A stretch of DNA of 64,000 nt. Source: Oscarella lobularis (Eukaryota > Porifera > Homoscleromorpha > Homosclerophorida > Oscarellidae). The stretch lies in contig NC_089177.1 in NCBI RefSeq assembly GCF_947507565.1, positions 2,974,648 to 3,038,647 of the forward strand. Direction: 5' to 3'. Positions 18,801-29,132 of the stretch are shown here, in pieces. The notes beneath the pieces were generated by a model. That model was not told the DNA's origin, did not search any database, and saw nothing but the letters and a program-made list of their open reading frames with translations. Numbering within the stretch: position 1 is the first letter of the stretch; each line of letters opens with the position of its first letter. A program made the translations under genes and the position numbers.

Positions 18801-21800
18801 GCGATGACGTAAGAAATTCAAATCATAAGGATCACGCAATGAGTCTCGTTTCAGGAATTTTTATCAATATCATCGGACGGCAACGGTCATGAATGTTCCT
18901 GTTCCTGCAGCTGCTCGGACTTTGTCGACTCGCTTCCGCTTCTTCCAATATGGTTTTTTCTCTACGATTGGCGTTTCGGCGTGGGCCATCGACGATTTAT
19001 ACATTAGCGGATTCACTGCCGGAAACGAAACGGAGTTTGTTGAAGAGTGAGTTTGCGCAAGCGTGTTGTTCTTTTCTTTGATTTTTTCTCTCCAGCTTTG
19101 AGCCTTTGACGGAAGACAAATGGCTCTTCACTACCGGCGGTCAAGCTGCGGCTGGAAAATGCGGCCGGAACGGTGGGCAAACACTCTACTTTAGCGGAGC
19201 GTCTTCTGTTCAGGAAAACGCCGTGACGAAAGTCCAATCGGTGTCCGTGTTGCCGTACATTCAAATCAACGAGTCTCTAGACTCGTCTGTTCCTAGCAGG
19301 TAGGAATGAACTAGTCAGGAAAATCAGACCTCACCCGTCATCGATTTAGCTGGACTGTCAAAGGAGGTGCTTTGTCGACTCGATGCGGTACCGTCAATAC
19401 AGGCTCAGCTCTTGTTTTTGATCAACGCGGCAAGCGCGAGCTCATTACAAACGACGTAGACACCACCGTTTCAAATCGACTTACATTCTATCTTCTAATT
19501 GGTATCCTACAGAACCTTCAAAGGGCTCACACTCACTTTATTTTTTGTTTTGGTAAGGCGGTAATCCCTTGAAGAATCAATTCTGTGACAATGCTGAACA
19601 ATACGACGAAAGCGTGTTTTTGAGTTACTCTACGGATGGCGGCGTCAGTTGGACGAGCTGGGTAGTTTACCAGTTTGATCAGTATAAGGTATTGCAGTGT
19701 GAAAACCGGTTTTCTTGTTTCAATTTTCTTTTGTCTGTAAAAGGATCCTCAATTTGTATCGGAAGTCGTTCCATCTGCGGCTCAGTCTCCAGCGACTCGT
19801 TTCCGCTGGATGCAACAGAGCAACGACGGCGCTAGCACAGATGTTTGGTCCATCGATTCGATCACATTTCTTCAACAGATAGATCACGCTGAGTACGTCG
19901 CTCAATTTGACATTAATGTCGGCTGCGGACAGTACGCGTCAAGCCAAAGCGGAAGGTTAATAGAAAAGATAATTGCGCTTGTCAATTGGCTACAGTGTCT
20001 TGCATTAGTGTCTCTTTTGATTTCGTGGCACTAGACGGATCTTCGTCGACGTGGCGTTCTGTACTAGAGGACTGCGTGCCGGGATCCTGCTTTAACATCA
20101 GCTACTTTCAGAAAGCGTCCGTCTACTACAGCACTGGAGGGTACTAAGACTGATTTCGAATCGTGGCTTAAATATTATTTATTACAAAGGTGGCAGCGAG
20201 TCACAATTGCGTTGCCATCGGAGGCCGTCACATCGGCCACCCAGTTCCGATGGCATCGATCAGAGTCTGGGCTGGGACCGTGGGCGATAGACAACGGTAC
20301 GATTTTCCTGCGTTGTAGTTCATACTTATTCTTTCTCCGTAGTCTTTATTGGCCATTCTTGTCCTATGAGATGTAGCGGTCGTGGAAAGTGTATGCCTGG
20401 AAGTTGCCTGTAAGCATTGACATATTTTTGATTAGTAAGTTTATTAGATTGCTCAACTCTTAGATGCGATCCCGACTTTACTGGTGCCCAATGCGAGACA
20501 CCGATAGAAAACTACGTGACAGAACTTAAGGACTCATTCTCCACCAGTCTTCCTCTTGACTCAAAGAAGTGGCTTCTCTCTCAAGGGGTAACCGGTACCC
20601 AACCGGTACGATGCGGCTCAGTCGGACGTAAGGAAAATGATACGTCTCTTGTCTATACACATCTATCTATTTTCTTTTTTAGTTGCTGGTCCTACAGCAC
20701 TACTTTTCTCTCAAGTCGGTCCTCGTCAATTGATCTCCATCGATCTCGATACGACGTCCGTAGAGCGAGTTGAATTTGAAATTCGCATTGGCACCTATTC
20801 GTCGAGGGATTCGTCGTGCAATCGCGTCGACTCCGTCGACGAAGGCGTTCTTGTTCATCACTCCAACGACGGCGGACTCACGTGGCAACTGCTCAAAAAC
20901 TTGGCATACAACGGATATACGATCCCGGCTCACATTGTCATCGAATTGCCGACAGGCGCTCAATCAAAAGCGACGCGATTCCGCTGGTGGCAGCCTCGCA
21001 ACCAAGGCCTCAACAGAGACGAATGGGTCTTGGGAAATGTCTTCATCGGTGGACAGTCAACGCCGAGCGTTATACTGGAAGAAGCCTTTGATCCCATTGA
21101 CGACGGCAATTGGTTGTTTTACCCGAACGGCGTCGTTCGATCGTACTGTCAGAGTGGCGATGGAGATGCGCTCGTCTTTTCCGGCAACGTCGGACTGCGA
21201 TACGTGACGACGCGCGATCTCCGCGTCTTTGCCGATGCCTACGTCATTTTCAATTTGAACATTGGCTGCGGTTCCAACTTCTTCTCCGATCGGTACAACG
21301 TTCAATTGCAGTACTCGCTCAATCACGGCGCGACGTGGACGACGATATCATCAGCCTTGACGGACCAGTCGTCTTTCAGGGCTGGTCTCTATCGCTATTG
21401 GAAGCGCGTCATCGTTTCTCTTCCCGACGCCACCGTCTCAAAGTAAGCAGCGATGCGCGAGAAAATCTCTTCGGCATGTTACTGTATTTCTAGTCAAACT
21501 CGCTTTCGCTGGTACCAGCCGTCTTATTCGAGCGATTTCACTTGGGCTATCGATAACGTGTATATCGGTGCCGCCTGTCCGAATTTGTGCAGTGGTCACG
21601 GCCAGTGTCGTAGCAATGCCACTCGTACGGGTTTGGTGTGCGATTGCGACGCCGGATTCGGTGGCGTAGATTGCCAACCGACGGCTCCGTTGGCCACGGA
21701 GCTGCTTGAATCGTTTGAAAACGAGGCGAGTTTGAAGAAGAATTGGGCTTCGTACGAGGGCGGTGCAATCGGCACGACTTGTGGCGTTCTTGCTAGCGGA

Positions 21801-23656
21801 AACAGCCTGTATTTCACGAGAGCTGGACATCGCGCCGCCGAAACGAAGGACATGGACCTTAGAACGGCAACGTGAGAAGAAAGAGTCATTAGTAAAATAA
21901 AGTGTGGAAATTTCTCTCCTCTTAGATTCCTTTCCTTCTTTGTTCGGATGGGATTGAGTAGCAGCGGTCAATGCAGCTATCCGTCTCAAACGTTGGAAAG
22001 CGTCGTTCTTCAGTATTCAACCAACGCCGGCGCTCAGTGGACAACCGGCTACATCGTCTCCTATGCGTCCTATCGCGGAAACGGTCGTCCTGGCCTAATA
22101 GTTTATGAAATTCCTGCAAGCGCTCAAACGGCAGCAACTCGATTCCGCTGGTGGCAGGCGTTTAATTCGGGTCAGAATAGAGACGGGTGGGCTATCGACA
22201 GCGTCTACATCGGCGGCAACCTGCCGTTCGCCCGATCGCTCTCGGAAACGTTCACGCCCAACATCACTAGCTCGCAGTGGACCGCGTATCTCAACGCCCG
22301 CGTCGGTTTGTATTGCGGTAGAACAAACGCGTTGATCTTTGACTCGAGTATCAGTGCGGGAGGCCTTCGCTACATCGCCTCTAAACCGCTCGACGTTACC
22401 GTCAACACTTCGTTCGTTCAATTCACTCTCGACGTCGGCTGCGGTCACGGTAACGCGTCCGAAACGGTGAATCTTCAGTACACGCCCGGAATTCCAAGTT
22501 CCGGAAGCATCTCGACGTTTCTTCGCGACGTCTGCAAGTACGGATCCGTTTGTCCAAACGGCTATGATCTCAAATCGTCGTACGACTCACCGACGTTTGG
22601 CACGTGGGGCCGAATAACCATTCCCCTGCCCGCTGCCGCCCAAACGCCGTACAGTGCTTTTAAGTGGGAGCAGCCGTCGTTTACGTCTGTGACGTCGTGG
22701 GCGCTCAGCGACGTCTACATCGGCGCCGAGTGTCCGGGGATGTGCTCCGGACACGGAACGTGCCGTCCGGGCGGAACGTGCGACTGCGATCCTGGGTTCA
22801 ACGGACCTAAGTGCGTAGCGTCGCTCAATTCAATTCCCAATCGACTCGAAGACGACTTTGAGGGCGGTAAGTTTTCCAGCAGCGCATGGAGCGTAATTGC
22901 CGGCGGCAGTTTGTCAACCGCGTGTGGCACTATTGGAAGTGGGCAGTCAATGTATTTCAATTCAGCTGGTACTCGATTGGCAGCGACGAAAGATGTTAAC
23001 GTGCCTGGTCCTTCGTAAGCGAAGAGGAATGTTCTTGTCAGCGGCGATTTGATTTCCTGTTTTCTTTTAGATATCTTCAATTTTCTATCGGAATTGGTAG
23101 CGGTGGTTGCAAAGCTGCCGACTCAAACGAAGACGTTCTTCTTCAGTATTCAACCGATGGCGGAATGACGTGGAATTTGCTTAGAGTCTTGGGATACAGC
23201 TCGTATCGCGTAGCGGAAACGGTAACGATCGATTTATCATCGGCGGCCCAGTCAAATGCGACGCGATTCCGATGGTGGCAGACGAGCCACAGTGGATCGG
23301 GATATGACAACTGGGCTATAGACGACGTTGTCATTGCTGCATATTCCATAGGAAAGACGGACACGACGACGGGCGACGGAAGCGCTATACCAATGTGGGC
23401 GTGGATCGTACTTGCCGTGGGTGTTGTTCTACTTATTGTTATTGTTGTTGCTGCCGTTATTATTGTCAAGAAACGAACGGGCAGTAAGCGCGCCGAGATA
23501 GGCGGCGCGACCCAGTTTGGCAATCCCGTGTACAGATCAGCTTCATTTGACAGAGCGGGATCCGAAGCCACTGCCAGTGGATTGGACCAGCCTATTGATG
23601 ATAAAGACATTGACCCTTCGTCCTACGTCGCTGGGCCGGCGGACGAATCGTACTAG
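12817..23656 (+). CDS. Reelin-repeat transmembrane protein with FxNPVY cytoplasmic tail (5' end not resolved)
   Basis: A chain of roughly 35 exons encodes a very large extracellular protein built from reelin-type repeats. Each has A and B sub-repeats with Asp-box motifs (YSTDGGVSWTS, YSLDGGALWTL, YSTDGGMTWNLL), the RFRWWQ strand and WAIDNVYIG, separated by reelin-style EGF modules of form CPxxCxGHGxC. I count five EGF modules: CPKNCHGHGRC, CPNLCNGHGHC, CPMRCSGRGKC, CPNLCSGHGQC and CPGMCSGHGTC. The first is interrupted by a fibronectin type II domain (about 16891-17052). The N-terminal third (13841-16420) has four tandem three-exon modules without EGF. After the last A-type unit comes a transmembrane helix (MWAWIVLAVGVVLLIVIVVA), basic KKRTGSKR, and a tail of about 60 residues with QFGNPVYRSASF. 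Stop TAG is 23654-23656. I see no Reeler domain. Vertebrate reelin has eight repeats, is secreted, and its receptors carry the NPxY motif. The first exon and signal peptide upstream of 12817 are unplaced. Function is unknown; adhesion, receptor or cell-surface ligand are all possible. Confidence 0.85.
13841..16420 (+). repeat. Four tandem copies of a three-exon coding module inside the reelin-like gene
   Basis: Units start at 13841, 14542, 15219 and 15875 (spacing 701, 677 and 656 bp). Each consists of an exon encoding W-x-S-I-x-GG followed by CRAYGTYQAFF and ITT, an exon encoding F-x-I-x-x-GSG plus GEDVVVEY-type sequence, and an exon encoding LPSGAKTxSTxIRWRQ followed by DEWSLN. Every first exon is entered in the same phase (GG at the preceding exon end completes a Gly codon), so whole units can be added or lost without a frameshift. 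Protein similarity between units is obvious by eye, while the introns have diverged. This is exon-module amplification by unequal crossover. Confidence 0.85.
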
Positions 23657-23898
23657 CAACCGGAGGCAGTGACGATCGACTTTATCATGATACGTGACGC
23701 TGTATGCTGTGCAACTTCATCGCTGAGTTGTTTTCTTGCGCGCTTTGTGTCAAACGTCTGTCTTCTAATACAGTATAGAACCTCTCTCTAATAATATCTT
23801 ACGCGTCAGATTTACATGTATGGATGATGATGGTTACCATTCACGTGATCGCGTGACCGTCACGCACCACTAACGTAACTGTAGCCTAGCTGTTTGCT

Positions 23899-25417
23899 AT
23901 GGCGGCTTCGTTCATAACGCGTGAGCCTCGTTTATGATAGGCAACGACTTCTTCTGACAACGGTGTTTAGTCAGCGACGCCTTGCCGATCCGCGTAACCG
24001 CGCGCGACGTCGAGAAATACCCCGTTCTTGTCAATTTACTCGAACGTCTCGCCCAAGACGTTCTAAGTCGCGACGGAATAACGATTGCTACTCAGAGGGA
24101 ACTCGATGCAGTAAGAAATCGTTTTCGCTGTTCGAAGAGTGAATTCTCACTTCCCGCAAGGCAAACGTCGCCTTACAAGCGACAAGATACCGCTATCTCC
24201 AGCGAAAGGAAATCTTCAACGAACTCGAAGAGCTCCTAATCGATTACGAACTAAGTCAATCGTCGGCCGATTCTGGCGTGAAACTGGCCTCGAGTTCTGA
24301 CGTAGGTCTTCGTATAAAGAAAAGCTGTTTATACCCGTTCCTTTTCCTTAGGTTTATGAAGTGCTGCAGGAGTCGTTGATCCTGGGCTCGGCTTTGCAGC
24401 ATCTGAGTTTGCCAGCAACGGAGCATCCACGGAGTGCCGATGTCAGTCTGTTGGGACTGAAAGGCGATGTGCTGAGGTCACTGGATCCGAGAAGAGGAAC
24501 ACTGCAGCAGGTTGACATTTTACGAGTTTCCATAACCTTTATAAGGCTACTCTTTCTTTTAGCACTTGGAAGGGATTCAGCAGAGCGTGATCCCAGAATT
24601 GGAGTCTCGATTGAAAAATCGATGCAAGAAACTTGTACACGCTCACTTCTCGGAACGCGAAGGAGGTGAGTCTGTGCAGCATAATCTATTGCTACATAGA
24701 GTATCTGTCGTTAGAAAGCGATCGTCTCGTATTGGCCAAGGCAGCTCAGCTGTCTGGTGTTATTGAAGCAGAAGTAAAGAAAATCAATGAAGAACGAGCG
24801 AAAGTAAGACGGCAGCAGATTGTTGAAGAGGAGAAGTTTTGGGAATACTACAAGGTACAAAGGCACACTACAGACAGGCGCAGTTCGAATTCACTTTTTT
24901 ACTTAATCGAATAGTCACTCTGTGAGAGTCTGAGTGTTGCCGGAGATGTGCTAACCGAACAAAGACTTAAGTCTCATCCGCAGGAAGTGAAAGCGACGAG
25001 CGATTGGCTTGCAGCTCGCTGCGACGCCATGTGCTTAAAGCTGAGGTAAAAGAAGCGAAAAGTTGCTAGAACCACTATTTCTCTTTGTTGTAGAGTTTTG
25101 AAGTGTCAAGTTCTTCGTGATATTTACACTCCAGAGGCCGTGTCCGCTCTGAAGCAGATTAGGTCAGGCGTGCTTTTTGCGTGTCTTTGCACCCATGATT
25201 TTCTGGTGGTAGAAAACAACTGCAGAATCTTCAGCTGCAGTGTGAAGTAGAGAAACAGCGTCTGACTCAGACGTTACACGGATACCGTTCTGTTGGTCCG
25301 GAATTCGAAAAGATCGTCGCAGAGTATAGTCGAGTGAATGAAGAAGTCGAAAACAAGAAGTGGGCTCTACAGGAACTAAACCACACGATGCAAGCGCGTC
25401 TAGATCATCAACAGTAA
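23899..25417 (+). CDS. HAUS4: HAUS augmin-like complex subunit 4
   Basis: HAUS4 is a coiled-coil subunit of the augmin complex, which recruits gamma-tubulin to spindle microtubules for branching nucleation. ATG 23899 opens MAASFITLSDALPIRVTARD with a first intron after eight codons. The frame continues through EKYPVLVNLLERLAQDVLSR, ANVALQATRYRYLQRKEIFN, HPRSADVSLLGLKGDVLRSL, SRLKNRCKKLVHAHFSEREG, the exon RLVLAKAAQLSGVIEAEVKK, VLKCQVLRDIYTPEAVSALK and the highly diagnostic C-terminal block YRSVGPEFEKIVAEYSRVNE followed by ENKKWALQELNHTMQARLD, ending in TAA at 25415-25417. The C-terminal pattern GxEFDxLVKEY...ENKRWALQE is what identifies the family. Length is about 390 residues. One exon of this gene is duplicated at 11.2 kb. 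Confidence 0.88.
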
Positions 25418-25725
25418 TTACACCTCCTATTAGGCTACAGTAGTTATTTGAGAAAGGAAAAGCATTTCTTTTTTTTGCGTCCGTCCTAAATGGTGTTTTA
25501 GAAAAAATCATCAGCCTTCATCGCAAAACCGAGTTTTCCAAGGGGAACTTTCCGGGCTGCGGTGGTCGCTACAGTATATTAACTAGTAAACCAACCAATT
25601 TCTCTCTTACAAAGAAAAGGAAAACAAATTTTTTTGGTAGGGCCACAGAAATTTTGGTAGGGCCTGGCCCGACCTGGCCCACCCTTAGCGACGCCACTGG
25701 TCACGAGGCCCATTATCAGCTCGCA

Positions 25726-25773
25726 GTTGGGTTTGCGTGCTGCAAGCGAAGCTCGCAGCACGACAAACCCAAC
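25726..25773. repeat. Perfect-stem hairpin, 18-19 bp arms
   Basis: The left arm GTTGGGTTTGCGTGCTGC pairs with the right arm GCAGCACGACAAACCCAAC with one bulged base and an 11-nt loop. No run of T residues follows. It could be the end or centre of a miniature inverted-repeat element, or a structured RNA if transcribed. Confidence 0.5.
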
Positions 25774-25838
25774 GTGCTCCTTTACTGCGTTCCCTTGATA
25801 AACGTTACTAAGTAAGATCATTGTTATGTGCCCGTTAT

Positions 25839-25915
25839 GTTTAATAGTATTTATTCTTGGCGGCAAGCATAGATATATCAGCATATTGTTATATCTATGC
25901 TCTAAACTATTAAAC
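25839..25915. repeat. Nested palindrome (two-stem inverted repeat)
   Basis: The outer arms GTTTAATAGT and ACTATTAAAC enclose inner arms AGCATAGATAT and ATATCTATGCT. Together they form a two-part hairpin of 77 bp, a shape typical of MITE ends. Confidence 0.5.
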
Positions 25916-26065
25916 ACAATCCGGGGTTACTATCTACTGTGACGTCACGTTTTCGGTAGCATTTTCTTCAAAATACGGGAGATTATGACATCACAATGAA
26001 TGTGATGTCATAAAGGCACCTTTGTGTGTGATTGGCCTAAGAGCGATTGTGACGTGAGCGTTACC

Positions 26066-26097
<32 letters not shown>

Positions 26098-26111
26098 GCC
26101 CAGACAGACAG
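26066..26111. repeat. GACA tetranucleotide microsatellite
   Basis: About eight uninterrupted GACA units are followed by a short imperfect extension (CCCAGACAGACAGG). Confidence 0.9.
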
Positions 26112-26216
26112 GACCACTCTTTCCGATTTTGGCCGATCACGTTTGGGAGGGGAATTAATTGATTAGGGAAGCGATTAAGCAAGACTACAGTAGCACGCAT
26201 GCGTAAGGCGAACAAA

Positions 26217-27664
26217 ATGTCGGAGCAGTAAGTCCCCCGGCTTGCACCGATATCGCTGTCGTATAGAAATACCACTGCGACGAAAGACGCCTCTGGACCG
26301 GCGGCGATGGATTCGTCCGCCGCTAGCGCTGCTAGCGACAAAGGTCGACTCTCCAAAGCCTTCCAGATTTTGACTAGCTAAATATTTGATAGATTCTACT
26401 GCGGACCTGCTTATTAAGATGATGCGTCATCAGCGGAATTTCATGTTTCGTTACAAGAAGTTTGGGAAGCATACCCATATTGCTGGTGACCGTTTCTCAC
26501 GAATTGACAACTCTATCCTGGGCTCAAGCTTTACAAATTACGTCGTTCCCTCCTTTGGCATCCCAGATACCCTCTTCAGCCGCGGCCTCTTTTCCGGCTT
26601 TGACGACGAGAAGGAATATCCGAAAGCAAGGAGGCGTCTGTCCGAGTTTGCTAGTAAATACAAGGAGAAAGGCATCGTCATCCCCGAAATTAAAGGTGAA
26701 TTCGACGTTCATCGTTTTTTGGCGAAGGAAGTCATCTACCCATTGACGGGCTGCTGTTGGCTTTCAAAGCATGATCACGGGCAGACAAAGACAAAACACC
26801 CGGAAAAGTACGGCAACGTTAAGCTGTGCCACACCGGATTGGGAGACGAAATGACCTGGCACGGGTCGTTGGATATGATATCAAAAGTCACAGTTGAAGA
26901 TGATGAAGAGGATGATAATGAAGATGGTGATCAAGATGATGGTTCTAATATGACGCCAGTGGCTGTAGCTTCACCGTCACCGTCCGACTTACCGAACAAC
27001 AGCTTTTCTAGTAGTGAAGATGACTTGGAGTCAGCAGTAGCATCAGAAGTGAAGTTGCCAAACGAGGGTATGTACAAATTACAGCTTTGGTTTTAATAAC
27101 TGCAACCTAATTTTGTATTTAGATCTCTCGATTCATATGCCTCAGGTTAGTGCCCAGGTTGTAGTCTGGTCATTTGTTCGGCATCACCGGCATCCGGACG
27201 AGAATCCGCTTGTTCCAGCGATAATAATCAACATGCGCTCATTTCGTGTCGTTATGTATGACTGTTTGCATGACGTTTTTCTGGAACTCACTGATGATGT
27301 CCCGTTTTTGGACAAGACGGGTAAATTCAACTTGACGTCCATCGCTTATCTGTGGGTGATATTGCACCATTCAATGTTTTTGGCTCAACTCGAACTTACC
27401 GACGGAACGGCTGGAGAAGGCAAGAGTGGATTTTTGGATTTGGCAGAAAGTCTGGAATGGAAGCAACATTACATCGCACTTAAGCACTATCACAAGACCT
27501 TTACCGTCTGTAGGGAGAAATCGCCAACCCATGTACCGATTGGGCTCCCCGCGGACTTCCTCCCAACGAAAAACCCACGAAAGAGAAAAAGGTCAAGTAA
27601 ACCAATACGCAGACTGGCAAAAAGTGAAACCGATTTGATTTGCAACTCTACTACACGAAGGTGA
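26217..27664 (+). CDS. Unrecognised protein with acidic central segment
   Basis: Four exons join in frame: MSEQ, a Ser/Ala/Thr-rich exon (NTTATKDASGPAAMDSSAAS), a long exon from DSTADLLIKMMRHQRNFMFR, and a last exon from DLSIHMPQVSAQVVVWSFVR to a basic tail (RKRKRSSKPIRR) ending in TGA at 27662-27664. Notable blocks are FRYKKFGKHTHIAGDRFSRI, KLCHTGLGDEMTWHGSLDMI, an Asp/Glu-rich linker (VEDDEEDDNEDGDQDDG) and PAIIINMRSFRVVMYD followed by HDVFLELTDDV. I do not recognise a named family. The D...WHGSLD...Q pattern and the later beta-strand with FRVVMYD are loosely reminiscent of PD-(D/E)XK-type nuclease folds seen in lineage-specific invertebrate families, but this is a guess. Length is about 440 residues. 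The coding sequence is unbroken and the intron phases are consistent. Confidence 0.72.
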
Positions 27665-28014
27665 AGTTCTGAATGTCTGTTCTTTTGGATGGCAAACGTA
27701 GATCTAGCACTACAAGTTCAATCGTTGCGAGTAAATGAAAAAGTTTGTGATGTATGTGATGTATGTAGCATAATAGATTTTCTATAGTGGCACCTGATAG
27801 ATGGTGCATTCGTCACCGTGGCAACGTTTTCTAACAAGAATGGGGCATCTCGCGACTCGGGCCGAATGGTCCGCGATGACGACAAGCGGCGTCAAACTCG
27901 AGTTCAGCTAGCGCAACGAAAGTCTCACGCCTGCCGTTTCTTTACAGTTCATCATGTTTATCACTTGGCACCCAGTTCCTTTTGAAATAGTCCATAACCT
28001 GGCGTTGTTGAATT
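27665..28014. other. Intergenic interval, nothing recognised
   Basis: This is the 350 bp between the unrecognised gene and the 3' end of the minus-strand epimerase-like gene. I see a short run of TGTATGTAGC-like sequence and no coding or structural signal. Confidence 0.5.
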
Positions 28015-29019
28015 TCAAATTGTGGTAGAATCATTGCTCTTTGGTACCGTGTTTCTGACGGCTTCGTCTAGTGTCGTCGGCTCCCAATGAATCAAACGTT
28101 CCGCCTTTTTCGTATCAATGGGCCCACATCGAACAGATGGATATAAGTAACTTCTCACTGTGTCATCAGAGAATACAATATTGTCAGAAGACAAGTCAAT
28201 TTCCCTTCCCATCATCATCAGCAATTCTTTCAGTGTGGGTCTCTATTCCTCTCCTCAGTGACTTGAAGAATCAAATCAGCAACATCAGGCGCATAAACGA
28301 AGCTCAGACGTTGATTGGCCAAGTAGGACGTCATGTAAATCGGCCTACCAATCTTCCCGTGCGTCTCCAACCAAAGCAGGTACGCCCACCACCGATTCCC
28401 CGCGGTCCAATCACGTCGGGAAGACGCAGAACGACGTAGGGAAAGCCGCCGTTCCTTCGCTGCTCGACAAGCAGCTCCTCGCAGCCCAACTTTTGGTGCC
28501 CGTAATCATCTAGCTCCCTCATACGTCGCCGTTCAGTCGGCGACGAAGGACGCACGGCATCTTCCTCGCGTCGAAATCGTCCCGCCCCCTCGTCGTCATC
28601 GAACGACGGCACCGTGACGTCATAGACCGAATCGGTTCCGATGTAAACATACAGTTAGCACTTCGATGACGTCAGCCATGTTGTTGATTCGATACGAGCT
28701 GAAGTCGACGACGACGTCGTAGGCGTCGTCGTGCGACGATTGCAAACGGTTCGCAGCGACGAATTCGGTTGCGATCGCACGTCAGAATGCGATTTGCGCG
28801 CGGAGCAATTCGCGTCGCCGAGTCCCAATACCAATTGCCTCGATTCAATAGCGTAATCTCGACGTCGTCGTCGTCGCCAGTCGCCGATTCGACGAGCCGA
28901 TGAACGTACTCGGAACCGAGCATGCCATTGCCACCGAGAACGAGAATTCGGCGTCGAGCACTAGTCGCTCCTATCAGGGAAAAGTAAACTAACGTAAACT
29001 CCACTTTTAGAAACATCAT
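28015..29019 (-). pseudogene. NAD-dependent epimerase/dehydratase-like gene with several frameshifts
   Basis: The minus strand begins with a hydrophobic leader (MMFLKVEFTLVYFSLIGAT) and the Rossmann motif ILVLGGNGMLGSEYVHRL, followed by LLNRGNWYWDS. Further family blocks follow in shifting frames: YDVVVDFSSYR, YIGTDSVYDV, GHQKLGCEELLVEQRR, YVVLRLPDVIGPR, NRWWAYLLWLETHGK, RLSFVYAPDVADLILQV, PTLKELLMMMGREID and PIDTKKAERLIHWEPTTLDE. Moving between these blocks needs single-base frame changes near 28780 (after ILTCDR), near 28640 and near 28390, plus a small loss near 28245 before PTLKELL, where an NLAF-type segment would be expected. None of these sites has a plausible GT-AG intron. Other genes in the window are intact, so decay is more likely than sequencing error. 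The identity is an extended-SDR sugar-nucleotide-like enzyme. Confidence 0.7.
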
Positions 29020-29132
29020 CTATTCGCGCACGTGACGGTTACGCACGCGCGATCACAATTGCACTCAACCTTAGCATAAAAAGGTCTTTATCGCCTTACC
29101 CCGAGTGCGACGACGTTTCGCAGAGTCTATTC

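Larger units (their letters stand above)
25418..26216. other. Intergenic repeat-rich region
   Basis: No gene is visible in these 0.8 kb. The stretch holds two strong hairpins and a GACA microsatellite (listed separately) and a partly repetitive TTTTGGTAGGGCC motif near 25637-25670. It looks like a graveyard of small non-autonomous elements next to the 5' end of the unrecognised gene at 26217. Confidence 0.5.

Noticed and set aside
26041-26111. Regular GACA spacing considered as a CRISPR-like array
   Set aside because: It is a simple tetranucleotide microsatellite without spacers, in a eukaryotic context.
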